64,000 bases of DNA, taken from assembly GCA_024236055.1 (NCBI GenBank), contig JACKLF010000003.1, positions 124,001 through 188,000 of the forward strand, written 5' to 3'. This stretch comes from Alphaproteobacteria bacterium. GTDB taxonomy: Bacteria > Pseudomonadota > Alphaproteobacteria > Micropepsales > Micropepsaceae. The position numbers and the translations under genes were made by a program. This document shows positions 1 to 7,405 of this stretch, piece after piece; positions within the stretch are counted from its first letter, which is position 1, and each line of letters starts with the position of its first letter. The notes beneath the pieces are model-generated. The model ran no database searches. It was not told the origin of the DNA and saw nothing but the letters and a program-made list of their open reading frames with translations.

Positions 1-77
1 TCGCCTTCCGCTACGAGGATTTCACCCTGGAGAACTACCAGGCCCATCCCTCGATCAAGGCGCCGATCGCGGTCTAG
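1..77 (+). CDS. C-terminal end of an unidentified protein (5' cut by window)
   Basis: Reading from base 3 the frame is open and ends at a TAG at 75-77. The last residues include EDFTLENYQAHPSIKAP and then IAV. Only 24 codons are visible, too few to name a family. The tail resembles ends of exported sugar oxidoreductases common in such loci, but that is only an impression. Codon use is GC-rich like the rest of the window. Confidence 0.5.
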   Translation, partial: AFRYEDFTLENYQAHPSIKAPIAV

Positions 78-135
78 GCCGGCCCGCACACCGGCAGCGC
101 GCAAGGCGCGCTCGCCGCGAGCGAATTGGATTTTA

Positions 136-163
136 TTGACAAAAGGCCCGCCGGGGGTAAAAA
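136..163 (+). promoter_or_regulatory. candidate sigma-70-type promoter
   Basis: TTGACA lies at 136-141 and a TAAAAA hexamer at 158-163, spaced 16 bp. It sits directly upstream of the small membrane protein gene starting at 187. The -10 match is weak and the site was found only by eye. Confidence 0.35.
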
Positions 164-186
164 CCGCCCGGAAAAGGGAGATTTTC

Positions 187-348
187 ATGAGCGCGGATGT
201 TCAGGGCCGGGAAGAAACCAAGCTGGCCAATGGCGGCGGGGCGTTTCCGTTCTGGGTGTCGGTGGTCAATGTGGCGGTGTTCGTCGCCGTCCTGTTCGCC
301 GTTGTCTATGGCGTGATCTGGGCCGTGGGCGCCGCCTTCTCCGGCTGA
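187..348 (+). CDS. small single-span membrane protein (53 aa)
   Basis: I start at the ATG at 187, which has an AAAGGGAG ribosome site about 7 bases upstream. The protein begins MSADVQGREETK, is polar for about 22 residues and then has one strongly hydrophobic segment (roughly residues 23-49, FPFWVSVVNVAVFVAVLF onward), ending in FSG. This is an inner-membrane peptide with a short cytoplasmic or periplasmic head. No family is recognised. It is a single gene, convergent with the quinoprotein operon and separated from it by that operon's terminator. A partner role for the neighbouring periplasmic dehydrogenases is possible but nothing in the sequence shows it. Confidence 0.55.
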   Translation: MSADVQGREETKLANGGGAFPFWVSVVNVAVFVAVLFAVVYGVIWAVGAAFSG

Positions 349-363
349 TCCTTCCCAAACCGG

Positions 364-402
364 CAAAAGAAAACGGCCGCCCCCGTCGCCGGGAGCGGCC
401 GC
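364..402 (-). terminator. intrinsic terminator of the denD-quinoprotein operon
   Basis: Read on the minus strand, a 7-bp GC stem (bases 374-380 with 395-401, CGGCCGC/GCGGCCG) is followed by TTTTCTTTT. It lies about 20 bases past the quinoprotein stop codon. Confidence 0.7.
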
Positions 403-421
403 AATCGTTTGGGTGTATCCG

Positions 422-2299
422 CTATTTGGGAAGCGCGAACACCATCAGGCTGTCGCCGCCCATCGGGCTGCGCAGATAGGACCCGCCGGTCGCCACCACC
501 GCCACATACTGCCGCCCGTCGCTGCCCTGATAGGTGATGGGCGTGGCGTGTGCGCTGTAGTCCAGGTGATAGGTCCACAGTTCCTTGCCGGTCCTGCTGT
601 CGAAGGCGCGGAAGCGCTGGTCGTTGGTGCCGCCGATGAAGGTCAGCCCGCTGGCGGTCAGGATCGGTCCGCCATTGCTGGGCCGGCCGGTATTCTGCTT
701 GCCTTCGGGGAAGCTGTCGGTGACGCCCAGCGGCACCTGCCAGGCGATGTCGCCGGTATCGACGTTCACGGCGCTCAGCAGGCCCCATGGCGGCTGCTGG
801 CAGGGATTGGTGTCCTTGTCCATGAAGACCTCGGTGGTCTTGTTCCACTCGCCATCGCGTTCCACCAGCTGCTCGATGTAACCGAGATTGTTGGTGTTGA
901 TGATGAAATAGCCCAGCTTGGGATCGAAGGCGCCGCCCGCCCATTCCGGCCCGCCCTCGCCGCCGGGGAAGCGGATGATGGGATGGTCCTGGGGGATCGG
1001 CTCGAACAGCTTGGAGCCGGTCGCGCCGGTCTTGGCGATCAGCGCCTTGCAGGCGGCGGTGTGCGCGGGCGTGATGTTGGCCAGCTCGTCCATGGAAAAG
1101 CTGCCGCGCGCCAGTTGCGCCGGCTTGGCCGGGATGGGCTGGGTGGGCCAGGCCTTTTCCGAGGGCACCGGCGAGGGCGGCACCGGGGTCTCGGTGACCT
1201 GGTAGAGCGGCTCGCCCGTCACGCGGTTCAGGATGTAGAGGAAGGCATCCTTGTTCATCACCGCGATGGCGGGAATGTCCTTTCCGTCACGGCGCACGGT
1301 CATCAGGATCGGCGGCGCGTCCAGGTCATAATCCCAGATGTCGTGATGCACGGCCTGGAAGTGCCACAGATACTTTCCGGTGTTGGCGTCGACGGCGACA
1401 AGGCTGTCGCTGAACAGGTTGGCGCCCTTGTGGTCGCCGCCATAGCGGTCGAAGGTCGGCGCGCCGATCGGCAGATAGGCAATGCCGCGCTGGGTGTCGA
1501 TGGTCAGCTGGTTCCAGATGTTCACGCCGGACCGCTGCTTCCAGCCATCGTCTTCCCAGGTTTCGTGGAACTTCTCGCCCGGCTGGGGAATGGTGCGGAA
1601 GCGCCAGACCATCTTGCCGGTCACCACGTCCCAGGCACGCACATCGCCGGATGCGCCCAGCGCGGGCGCTTCCTGCACCCGGCTGCCGATGATGGCGATG
1701 TTCTTGTAGATGTCGGGCGGCGAGGAATAGCCGTAATAGGCGGTGGGAATGCCGTTCAGGATGTCGGGCGTGCGCGTTTCCACCACGCCATTGGTGCCGA
1801 AGCCCGCCGCCGGCTTGCCGGTCTTGGCCTCCAGCGCGATCAGCTTGCCCTTCAGCGAGCCGAAGATGATGCGCGGGCCGTGGGCATTGTCGCCGGGCCA
1901 ATAGGCCAGACCGCGATAGGGCGGCTGGTCGCCCTTGGGCATGTCATAGGTCCACACCGTTTTGCCGCTGGTCGCGTCCAGCGCCACCACCTTGCCATAG
2001 GGCGTGCCCAGATAGAGCAGCCCGTCCACCATGATCGGCGTGGTGGTGGAAAAGGGCGTGGGGCCTTTTTTGTCCGGCGCCGGGTTCATGTGATAGCGCC
2101 AGGCAAGCTGCAGCTTGCCGACATTTTCCGGGGTGATCTGGGTCAGCGGCGAAAAGCGCGCCCCGCCCGCATCCTTGCCATAGGCGCCCCAGTCGGTGGC
2201 GGCGGGCATGACCGGCGCTGCGGTGGCACCAGATAGCGCGGCCACCGAAAACAAAGCCATGAGCCCCGCGCCGATCGCAAATCCCAAAAACCGCTTCAT
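422..2299 (-). CDS. PQQ-dependent dehydrogenase, glucose-dehydrogenase-like (quinoprotein)
   Basis: 625 aa. The N-terminus (MKRFLGFAIGAGLMALFSVA...) is a Sec signal peptide ending near ATA-AP, so the enzyme is periplasmic. The mature part is an eight-bladed quinoprotein propeller. It has the opening signature DWGAYGKDAGGARFSPLTQI, the glucose-dehydrogenase-type motif VHHDIWDYDLDAPP, and the late motif PCQQPPWGLLSAVNVDTG. It lacks the N-terminal five-helix membrane domain of E. coli Gcd and has no CXXCH heme site, so it should oxidise a sugar or polyol with PQQ and pass electrons to an unknown acceptor. Its ATG overlaps the stop of the upstream denD-like gene by 4 bp (ATGA), so the two form an operon. 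The substrate is not predictable; aldose oxidation to a lactone is the family activity. Confidence 0.85.
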   Translation of the reverse strand: MKRFLGFAIGAGLMALFSVAALSGATAAPVMPAATDWGAYGKDAGGARFSPLTQITPENVGKLQLAWRYHMNPAPDKKGPTPFSTTTPIMVDGLLYLGTPYGKVVALDATSGKTVWTYDMPKGDQPPYRGLAYWPGDNAHGPRIIFGSLKGKLIALEAKTGKPAAGFGTNGVVETRTPDILNGIPTAYYGYSSPPDIYKNIAIIGSRVQEAPALGASGDVRAWDVVTGKMVWRFRTIPQPGEKFHETWEDDGWKQRSGVNIWNQLTIDTQRGIAYLPIGAPTFDRYGGDHKGANLFSDSLVAVDANTGKYLWHFQAVHHDIWDYDLDAPPILMTVRRDGKDIPAIAVMNKDAFLYILNRVTGEPLYQVTETPVPPSPVPSEKAWPTQPIPAKPAQLARGSFSMDELANITPAHTAACKALIAKTGATGSKLFEPIPQDHPIIRFPGGEGGPEWAGGAFDPKLGYFIINTNNLGYIEQLVERDGEWNKTTEVFMDKDTNPCQQPPWGLLSAVNVDTGDIAWQVPLGVTDSFPEGKQNTGRPSNGGPILTASGLTFIGGTNDQRFRAFDSRTGKELWTYHLDYSAHATPITYQGSDGRQYVAVVATGGSYLRSPMGGDSLMVFALPK

Positions 2300-3276
2300 G
2301 CCGGGGCTCCCATTTCGTCCTGCTGATAAACCTTGATGATCTCGCTGAAATCCTTTTCGGCGGTGAAGCCGGCGTCGCGCGCCATCTTCGCGTCATAGCG
2401 CCCCGCCCAGCCCTTGACGATCTGGGCCACGAAAGGATCGTCCACCCGCTTGATATGCGCCACCGCCTCTTCGCCCGCCGCCGCGCGCAGGGCCTCGATC
2501 TCCTCGCCCACGGTGGCCGAGACGCCCGGCATGGTCATGGAACGGCGAACGCCCAGCGGCGCGGTGTCGATGGACGCGGCGGTGATGAAGAAGCCGACCG
2601 CGGCGCGGGGACTGGCGAACCAGTGGCGGACCTCATCGCCCACCGGCAGCGGTGCGTCCTGGCCGTTCAGCGGCTCGCGCAGGATGCCGGAGAAGAAACC
2701 GGACGCCGCCTTGTTGGGCTTGCCCGGCCGGATGCAGATGGTGGGCAGGCGCACGCCCACGCCGTCGACAAAACCCTTGCGGCTGTAATCGGCCAGCATC
2801 AGCTCGATCATCGCCTTCTGGGTGCCATAGCTGGTGGATGGCGTTGGCGCGAATTCATCGGGGATAGAGTCGGGGAAGGGCGGCCCGAACACCGCCAGGG
2901 TGGAAGCGAAGACGAAGCGCGGCTTGTAGGCCTCTTTCTGGCCCTCAAGCCGCACCGCCTCCAGCAGCGCCCAGCTGCCGTTGAAATTGACCCGGTAGCC
3001 TTTCTCGAAATTGGCTTCCGCGTCGCCCGACACGATCGCCGCCAGGTGGAAGATCACATCGGGGCGTTCGGCGACCAGCGTGGCGGCCACGCCCTTTTCG
3101 GCAAAGTCGCAGACAATCGGTTTGGATGGCGGCGCGCCGGCGGGAACCGGGCTGTCCACCACATCCACCAGGGTCATGCTTTCGATCGGCTGGCCGTTCA
3201 GCGATCCGTCGCGGACCAGCCGCTCCACCAGCTTGCGTCCGATCATGCCGGCCGCGCCGGTCACCAGAATCTTCAT
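2296..3276 (-). CDS. denD: DenD-like NAD-dependent epimerase/dehydrogenase
   Basis: Extended SDR fold, 326 aa from the ATG at 3276; an upstream in-frame start at 3357 would add residues with no family match. The nucleotide-binding GAAGMIG is at residues 7-13, the catalytic Tyr/Lys pair is in YGTQK, and FHLAAIVSGDAE and the C-terminal region VKGWAGRYDAKMARDAGF are typical of D-erythronate dehydrogenases (DenD, EC 1.1.1.410), which oxidise C2 of D-erythronate with NAD. The symbol is by similarity; other sugar-acid dehydrogenases or epimerases share this fold. It is the first gene of a two-gene operon with the quinoprotein, which suggests that both act on the same oxidised sugar or sugar acid. 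Confidence 0.7.
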   Translation of the reverse strand: MKILVTGAAGMIGRKLVERLVRDGSLNGQPIESMTLVDVVDSPVPAGAPPSKPIVCDFAEKGVAATLVAERPDVIFHLAAIVSGDAEANFEKGYRVNFNGSWALLEAVRLEGQKEAYKPRFVFASTLAVFGPPFPDSIPDEFAPTPSTSYGTQKAMIELMLADYSRKGFVDGVGVRLPTICIRPGKPNKAASGFFSGILREPLNGQDAPLPVGDEVRHWFASPRAAVGFFITAASIDTAPLGVRRSMTMPGVSATVGEEIEALRAAAGEEAVAHIKRVDDPFVAQIVKGWAGRYDAKMARDAGFTAEKDFSEIIKVYQQDEMGAPA

Positions 3277-3399
3277 GGGAACATGTCTTTCGAGAGGAAT
3301 TGCGCGAGGGCGCGACCATAACCGCTTTTGCGCCGCTGTGTTGATGCTGCGTTGCAACGAAATCCATGTCTTTTGTGGGCGGTTTAAGGCTTTGACGGT

Positions 3400-3416
3400 T
3401 ACCGCCGCCAGCGGTA
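3400..3416. promoter_or_regulatory. palindrome in divergent promoter region
   Basis: TACCGC and GCGGTA (6-bp perfect arms, 5-bp spacer) lie in the gap between the divergent denD-like operon and the NHL-repeat gene. This is a plausible operator for a dimeric regulator. The regulator is unknown. Confidence 0.3.
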
Positions 3417-3470
3417 GCGTCCTTCAAAACAGCCCGGACTTACTGGGTGGGGCCGGGGAGGGCTTGGATC

Positions 3471-4475
3471 GTGAAAATCGGCGTCTTGACCGGTTTGGCA
3501 TTGGCTTTGGCAGCTGGTGCCGCCTTTGCCCAGGGCGGCAACAACCTGTCCGTCCCCTATGGCCCGCCCGAGCATCAATGGGGCAAGCCCGCCGATGGCG
3601 GCAGCTGGGGCTCCAGCGCCGGGATCGAGCGCGGACCCCATGGCGAGATCTGGGCCATCGACCGCTGCGGCGCCAACAGCTGCGACGGCTCGGACAAGGC
3701 GCCCATCGCCCTGATGGACATGAAGACCGGCAAGCCCATCCGCAGCATCGGCGCGGGGCTGTTCGTCTTTCCCCATGGCCTGCATGTCGATGCCAAAGGC
3801 AATGTCTGGGTGACGGACGGCGCGGTGTCGAAAGACGGCACCAAGGGCCTTCAGGTCATCAAGCTGTCACCCGACGGCAAGGTTCTGCTGCGGCTGGGCA
3901 CCGCGGGCCAGCGCGGCGATGATGAGACTCATTTCTGGTCGCCCACCGATGTGATCACCGCGCCGAACGGCGACATTTTCGTTGCCGACGGCCATGCGCC
4001 GATCAACCCCTTCATTCCGGCCGGCCAGGTCGCGCGCATCATGAAGTTCTCGCCGGACGGCAAGTTCCTGATGCAGTGGGGCAAGCCCGGCACCGGGCCC
4101 GGCGAATTCAGCAATCCCCATGCGCTGGCCTTCGATGCCAGGGGCCGGCTGTTCGTGGCCGACCGGGCCAATGCCCGCATCCAGATCTTCACCCAGGACG
4201 GCAAGTTCATTGCCGACTGGAAACAGTTCGGCCGCCCCAGCGGATTCTACATTCATGGCGACCGGCTTTACGCCATCGATGCGGATTCGACCGAAACAAC
4301 GCATCCGGGCGGCTGGCAGAAGGGCGTGTGGATCGGCTCAATTTCCAGGGCGCTTCCGGACGCCTTTGTGCCCGACGACAAGGCGGGCGAGGGCGTGGTG
4401 ATCGCGCCCGACGGCAACATGTATGGCGCGGTCAATGTCGCGCCGCGTGGCCTTACGAAATATCCGAAACACTGA
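3471..4475 (+). CDS. exported NHL-repeat beta-propeller protein (peptidylglycine lyase-like)
   Basis: I start at GTG 3471, which has GGGGAGG nine bases upstream and opens a clean signal peptide (VKIGVLTGLALALAAGAAFAQ); a start at 3447 lacks these features. 334 aa. Repeated blades carry the NHL pattern: GLHVDAKGNVWVTDGA, PTDVITAPNGDIFVADGH, NPHALAFDARGRLFVADRA, followed by ARIQIFTQDGKFI. The fold is a six-bladed propeller related to the lyase domain of peptidylglycine amidating enzymes. In bacteria these are periplasmic and mostly uncharacterised. It is followed 25 bases later by the GMC subunit 3 gene and is probably cotranscribed with it. A binding or lactonase-like role in sugar oxidation is possible but unproven. 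Confidence 0.75.
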   Translation: MKIGVLTGLALALAAGAAFAQGGNNLSVPYGPPEHQWGKPADGGSWGSSAGIERGPHGEIWAIDRCGANSCDGSDKAPIALMDMKTGKPIRSIGAGLFVFPHGLHVDAKGNVWVTDGAVSKDGTKGLQVIKLSPDGKVLLRLGTAGQRGDDETHFWSPTDVITAPNGDIFVADGHAPINPFIPAGQVARIMKFSPDGKFLMQWGKPGTGPGEFSNPHALAFDARGRLFVADRANARIQIFTQDGKFIADWKQFGRPSGFYIHGDRLYAIDADSTETTHPGGWQKGVWIGSISRALPDAFVPDDKAGEGVVIAPDGNMYGAVNVAPRGLTKYPKH

Positions 4476-4500
4476 AGTCTTCGAGACAGGAGAAGCGGTC

Positions 4501-5049
4501 ATGGCAGGCAGCACGGCACCAAGCGACAGCAGACGCAGTTTTCTTCTGAAATCCTTCAGCGCCAGCAGCGCCGCCTGGCTGGCCGCCAACTGGCCGGCTG
4601 AGGTCGCCGCCGCCGAGATGGCGCAGAAGATGGGCGGCTTCACCTATTTCACGCCCGAGCAGGCGCGCGAGATCGACGCCATGGCGGCGCAGATCTATCC
4701 CACCACCGACACGCCCGGCGCGGCCGAGGCCCAGGTGATCTATTTCATCGACCTGGCGCTGGTGACCTTCGCCGCCGACAAGCAGGCGGTCTACGCCAAG
4801 GGCTTTGGCGAACTGGCCCAGGCCTGCGGCGGCAAGTCCTTTGCGGCGCTGCCGTCCGGCGAACAGATCAAGGTTCTGACCAGCATCGAGAAGACGGCCT
4901 TCTTCCGGACGGTCCGCGACCATACGGTGATGGGCATGTTCTCGTCGCCCCAGCATGGCGGCAATTTCCGCAAGATCGGCTGGCAGCAGATCGAATTCGA
5001 CGACAGCCTGAACTTCCGCGCCCCGTTCGGCGCCTATGACAAGGCGTGA
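4501..5049 (+). CDS. gluconate 2-dehydrogenase subunit 3 family protein (Tat-exported)
   Basis: 182 aa from ATG 4501 (AGGAG 9 bases upstream). The N-terminus has a twin-arginine signal, SRRSFLLKSFSASSAAW, then a helical domain with FTYFTPEQAREIDAMAAQIYP and the C-terminal KIGWQQIEF. This is the small subunit that accompanies GMC-type periplasmic dehydrogenases (gluconate 2-dehydrogenase, and glucoside 3-dehydrogenases such as Caulobacter LacABC). It helps export the flavoprotein, which has no signal of its own, through the Tat system. The GMC gene follows 11 bases after its stop. No cytochrome c subunit gene is present next to the pair. Confidence 0.88.
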   Translation: MAGSTAPSDSRRSFLLKSFSASSAAWLAANWPAEVAAAEMAQKMGGFTYFTPEQAREIDAMAAQIYPTTDTPGAAEAQVIYFIDLALVTFAADKQAVYAKGFGELAQACGGKSFAALPSGEQIKVLTSIEKTAFFRTVRDHTVMGMFSSPQHGGNFRKIGWQQIEFDDSLNFRAPFGAYDKA

Positions 5050-5060
5050 GGGAGAGTGAG

Positions 5061-6731
5061 ATGAAAAAATTCAAGCCCAGCGAAGAAGTCGATTTCGTGG
5101 TCATCGGGTCCGGCGCCGGCGGCGCGGTGATGGCCAAGCAGCTTGCCCAGGCCGGATTCTCGGTCGTGGTGATGGAACAGGGCCCCTGGGGCGCCTATGG
5201 CCACGAGCAGGACTATAACAAGGACGAGCTCATCAACCGCTTCCCGTCCGAGGAAGACATGCTGATGAGCGATCATGCCAAGCAGCCCAACACCTTCCGC
5301 CGCACCGCGGCGGAAAAGGCCGTGGCGGGTCATCATTCCTATGGCTGCGTGGTGGGCGGCGGCACCGTCACCTATGGCGCGTCCAGCTGGCGGCATCTGC
5401 CCTGGGAGTTCAACGAAGCCAGCACCTTCGGCACCATGGCGGGCACCGGCATCGCCGACTGGCCGATCAGCTATGACGAGCTGGAGCCCTTTTATACCCA
5501 GGCCGAATGGGAAATCGGCATTTCCGGCCCCAATGTGCAAAACCCCAACCTGGCGCCCATGTCCAAGGGCTATCCGATGGAGCCGCTGCCGCTGAAAAGC
5601 TCCGGCTTCCTGTTCCAGCGCGCCGCTGAAAAGCTGAACCTGTCGGTGGTGCCCAATGTGGCGGCCATCATCACCAAGCCGTGGAACGGGCGCGCCGCCT
5701 GCATCAATTGTGGCATGTGCTCGGGCTTCGGCTGTCAGACCAAGGCGCGCTCCTCCTCGGCGGTGGCGCTGCTGCCCTATGCGGTGGATACCGGCAATTG
5801 CGAGATCCGCGCCCATTCCTATGTGCGCGAGATTTCCACCGACGCCAGCGGCAAGGCGACTGGCGTGGTCTATTTCGACAAGAAGAACAACAACCAGGAG
5901 GTCTTCCAGAAGGCCAAGGTGGTGGTGCTGAGCGCCAACGGCACCGAGACCCCGCGGCTTCTGCTGTTGTCCAAGTCGGCGCGCTTCCCGCATGGGCTGG
6001 CCAATTCCAGCGGCATCGTCGGCAAGTATCTGATGACCGGCAATGGCGGCGGCGCATCGGGCCTCTTCACCGATCCGCTGAACGAGTACAAGGGCTGCGT
6101 CACCGGTGCGGCGATCCTGGACTATGTGCCCAACGACGTGAAGGGGCGCGGCTGGTATGGCGGCGGGCGCATGACCGCGCGCGGCTTCACCATGCCCATC
6201 GCCTATGGCCTGGGCGGCGTGCACGGCGCGCCAAGCTGGGGCAAGGGCTACAAGCAGGCGCTGATCGAACAGGCCAACCGCAAGCTCTATGTCGCCAACT
6301 TCATTTCCCAGATGCCGCTGGAGACCAACACCGTCGACCTGGACCCCGATGTGAAGGATGCCTGGGGCCTGCCCGCCATGCGCATCACCACCCAGAGCCA
6401 CGAGAACGACATGAAGGGTGTGGACTTCTTCATCGAAAAGTCGGTGGAGATTCTGAAGGCGGCGGGTGCCCATACCGTATGGGCCGATACGGCGCGCGAT
6501 TCCACCGGCGGCGCCCATGCCCGCGGCACCTGCCGCATGGGCAATGACGCCAAGTCCAGCGTGGTGAACAAGTATCACCGCGCCCACGACGTGCCCAACC
6601 TGTTCATCGTGGACGGCTCGTCGCTGGTCACCGGCGGGCGCAACCATCCCACCATGACCATTTCGGCGCTCGCCTTCCGTGCCGCGGCGCATCTGGTCGA
6701 GGCGGCCAAAAAAGGCAACGTCACCATTTAG
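5061..6731 (+). CDS. GMC-family FAD dehydrogenase, catalytic subunit (glucoside 3-dehydrogenase/gluconate dehydrogenase type)
   Basis: 556 aa, started at ATG 5061 behind GGGAGAGTGAG rather than at the in-frame ATG 5046, which lies inside the upstream stop region. FAD-binding GSGAGGAVMAKQLAQAG is at residues 13-29 and the GMC block YGCVVGGGTVTYGASSW follows. The C-terminal active-site region has TCRMGND and GGRNHPTMT. There is no signal peptide, as expected for export as cargo of the Tat-bearing subunit 3. Cysteines at 214, 217, 220 and 225 (CINCGMCSGFGC) could bind an iron-sulfur cluster, as in bacterial FAD-glucose dehydrogenases. With the DUF1080, Gfo/Idh and isomerase genes downstream, oxidation of glycosides at C3 is the best guess; gluconate or another polyol is the alternative. 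Confidence 0.85.
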   Translation: MKKFKPSEEVDFVVIGSGAGGAVMAKQLAQAGFSVVVMEQGPWGAYGHEQDYNKDELINRFPSEEDMLMSDHAKQPNTFRRTAAEKAVAGHHSYGCVVGGGTVTYGASSWRHLPWEFNEASTFGTMAGTGIADWPISYDELEPFYTQAEWEIGISGPNVQNPNLAPMSKGYPMEPLPLKSSGFLFQRAAEKLNLSVVPNVAAIITKPWNGRAACINCGMCSGFGCQTKARSSSAVALLPYAVDTGNCEIRAHSYVREISTDASGKATGVVYFDKKNNNQEVFQKAKVVVLSANGTETPRLLLLSKSARFPHGLANSSGIVGKYLMTGNGGGASGLFTDPLNEYKGCVTGAAILDYVPNDVKGRGWYGGGRMTARGFTMPIAYGLGGVHGAPSWGKGYKQALIEQANRKLYVANFISQMPLETNTVDLDPDVKDAWGLPAMRITTQSHENDMKGVDFFIEKSVEILKAAGAHTVWADTARDSTGGAHARGTCRMGNDAKSSVVNKYHRAHDVPNLFIVDGSSLVTGGRNHPTMTISALAFRAAAHLVEAAKKGNVTI

Positions 6732-6766
6732 ATTTTGTCATCATTGCGCCCCGATTTGCGGGTTAG

Positions 6767-6799
6767 GAAGCGGGCATGAAAATGCCCGCTTCTTTTTTT
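6767..6799 (+). terminator. intrinsic terminator overlapping the next gene's start codon
   Basis: An 11-bp perfect stem (6767-6777 with 6782-6792) around a GAAA tetraloop is followed by seven T (6793-6799). It ends the GMC operon. The FKBP gene's AGGAAG ribosome site is partly in the 5' arm, and its two possible ATGs (6776 and 6782) are in the 5' arm and at the base of the 3' arm. Confidence 0.85.
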
Positions 6800-7315
6800 C
6801 TGGCGCTGGTGGCGCTGACGGCCCCGGCGCTGGCCGATGCGCCCACGCCTGACGCGATCGCCGCCTATCTGGCCGCCAACGCCCAGAAGCCCGGCGTGAC
6901 GGTGGCCGCCGACGGGCTGCAATATGATGTGCGCCGGCGCGGGGTTGGCCGCCATCCCGCGCCCAATGACTTCGCCCGCATCCAGTACACCGCCCGGCTG
7001 ATCGACGGCACGCTGGTGGACGGCACCACGCCCGGCCTGCCCGCCACCGTCTCGGTCGGCGCGGCGATTGCCGGGCTGGGCGAGGCGCTGCGGATGATGC
7101 AGGAAGGCGACCGCTGGCAGCTTGTGGTGCCGGCAAGGCTGGCCTTTGGACAGAAGGGGGCCGGGGCGGTTCCCCCGAACCAGCCGCTGGTGATCGACGT
7201 GACGCTGATCGCGGCGGTCCCGGCCGCCCGTGCCCAGGCCGAGGCGGGGGCCAATCCCTTCTCCATTCAGGGCAACGGCCAGCAGCAGAGCCTGCTTTTC
7301 ACGTTTCGGCCCTGA
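6776..7315 (+). CDS. exported FKBP-type peptidyl-prolyl cis-trans isomerase
   Basis: 179 aa. Signal peptide MKMPASFFLALVALTAPALA; a start at 6782 would shorten it by two residues. The FKBP domain follows: GLQYDVRRRGVGRHP, then YTARLIDGTLVDGT, GLGEALRMMQEGDRWQLVVP and LAFGQKGAGAVPPNQPLVID. It catalyses proline isomerisation in periplasmic proteins. The C-terminal tail (ANPFSIQGNGQQQ...) is unusual. The start region is built into a complete intrinsic terminator, so readthrough from the GMC operon should be low and translation may be limited by the hairpin. It may serve folding of the neighbouring exported enzymes, which is inference from location. Confidence 0.85.
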   Translation: MKMPASFFLALVALTAPALADAPTPDAIAAYLAANAQKPGVTVAADGLQYDVRRRGVGRHPAPNDFARIQYTARLIDGTLVDGTTPGLPATVSVGAAIAGLGEALRMMQEGDRWQLVVPARLAFGQKGAGAVPPNQPLVIDVTLIAAVPAARAQAEAGANPFSIQGNGQQQSLLFTFRP

Positions 7316-7325
7316 AAGTGCCTTT

Positions 7326-7363
7326 CCCACCTGATTGACGCTGGCCCACCTGATTGACGCTGG
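7326..7363. repeat. perfect 19-bp tandem duplication
   Basis: CCCACCTGATTGACGCTGG occurs twice, at 7326-7344 and 7345-7363. Each copy contains a TTGACG hexamer, so the duplication doubles a potential -35 box upstream of the PhyH gene. Confidence 0.9.
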
Positions 7364-7382
7364 CGCGGACCCCGCCTTAGCA
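7354..7382 (+). promoter_or_regulatory. candidate promoter of the PhyH gene
   Basis: TTGACG at 7354-7359 and TTAGCA at 7377-7382 are separated by 17 bp, 24 bases before the ATG at 7406. The second -35-like box is 19 bp upstream in the tandem repeat. Confidence 0.4.
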
Positions 7383-7405
7383 TCGGTCAAAACAGGAAGC
7401 GCACC

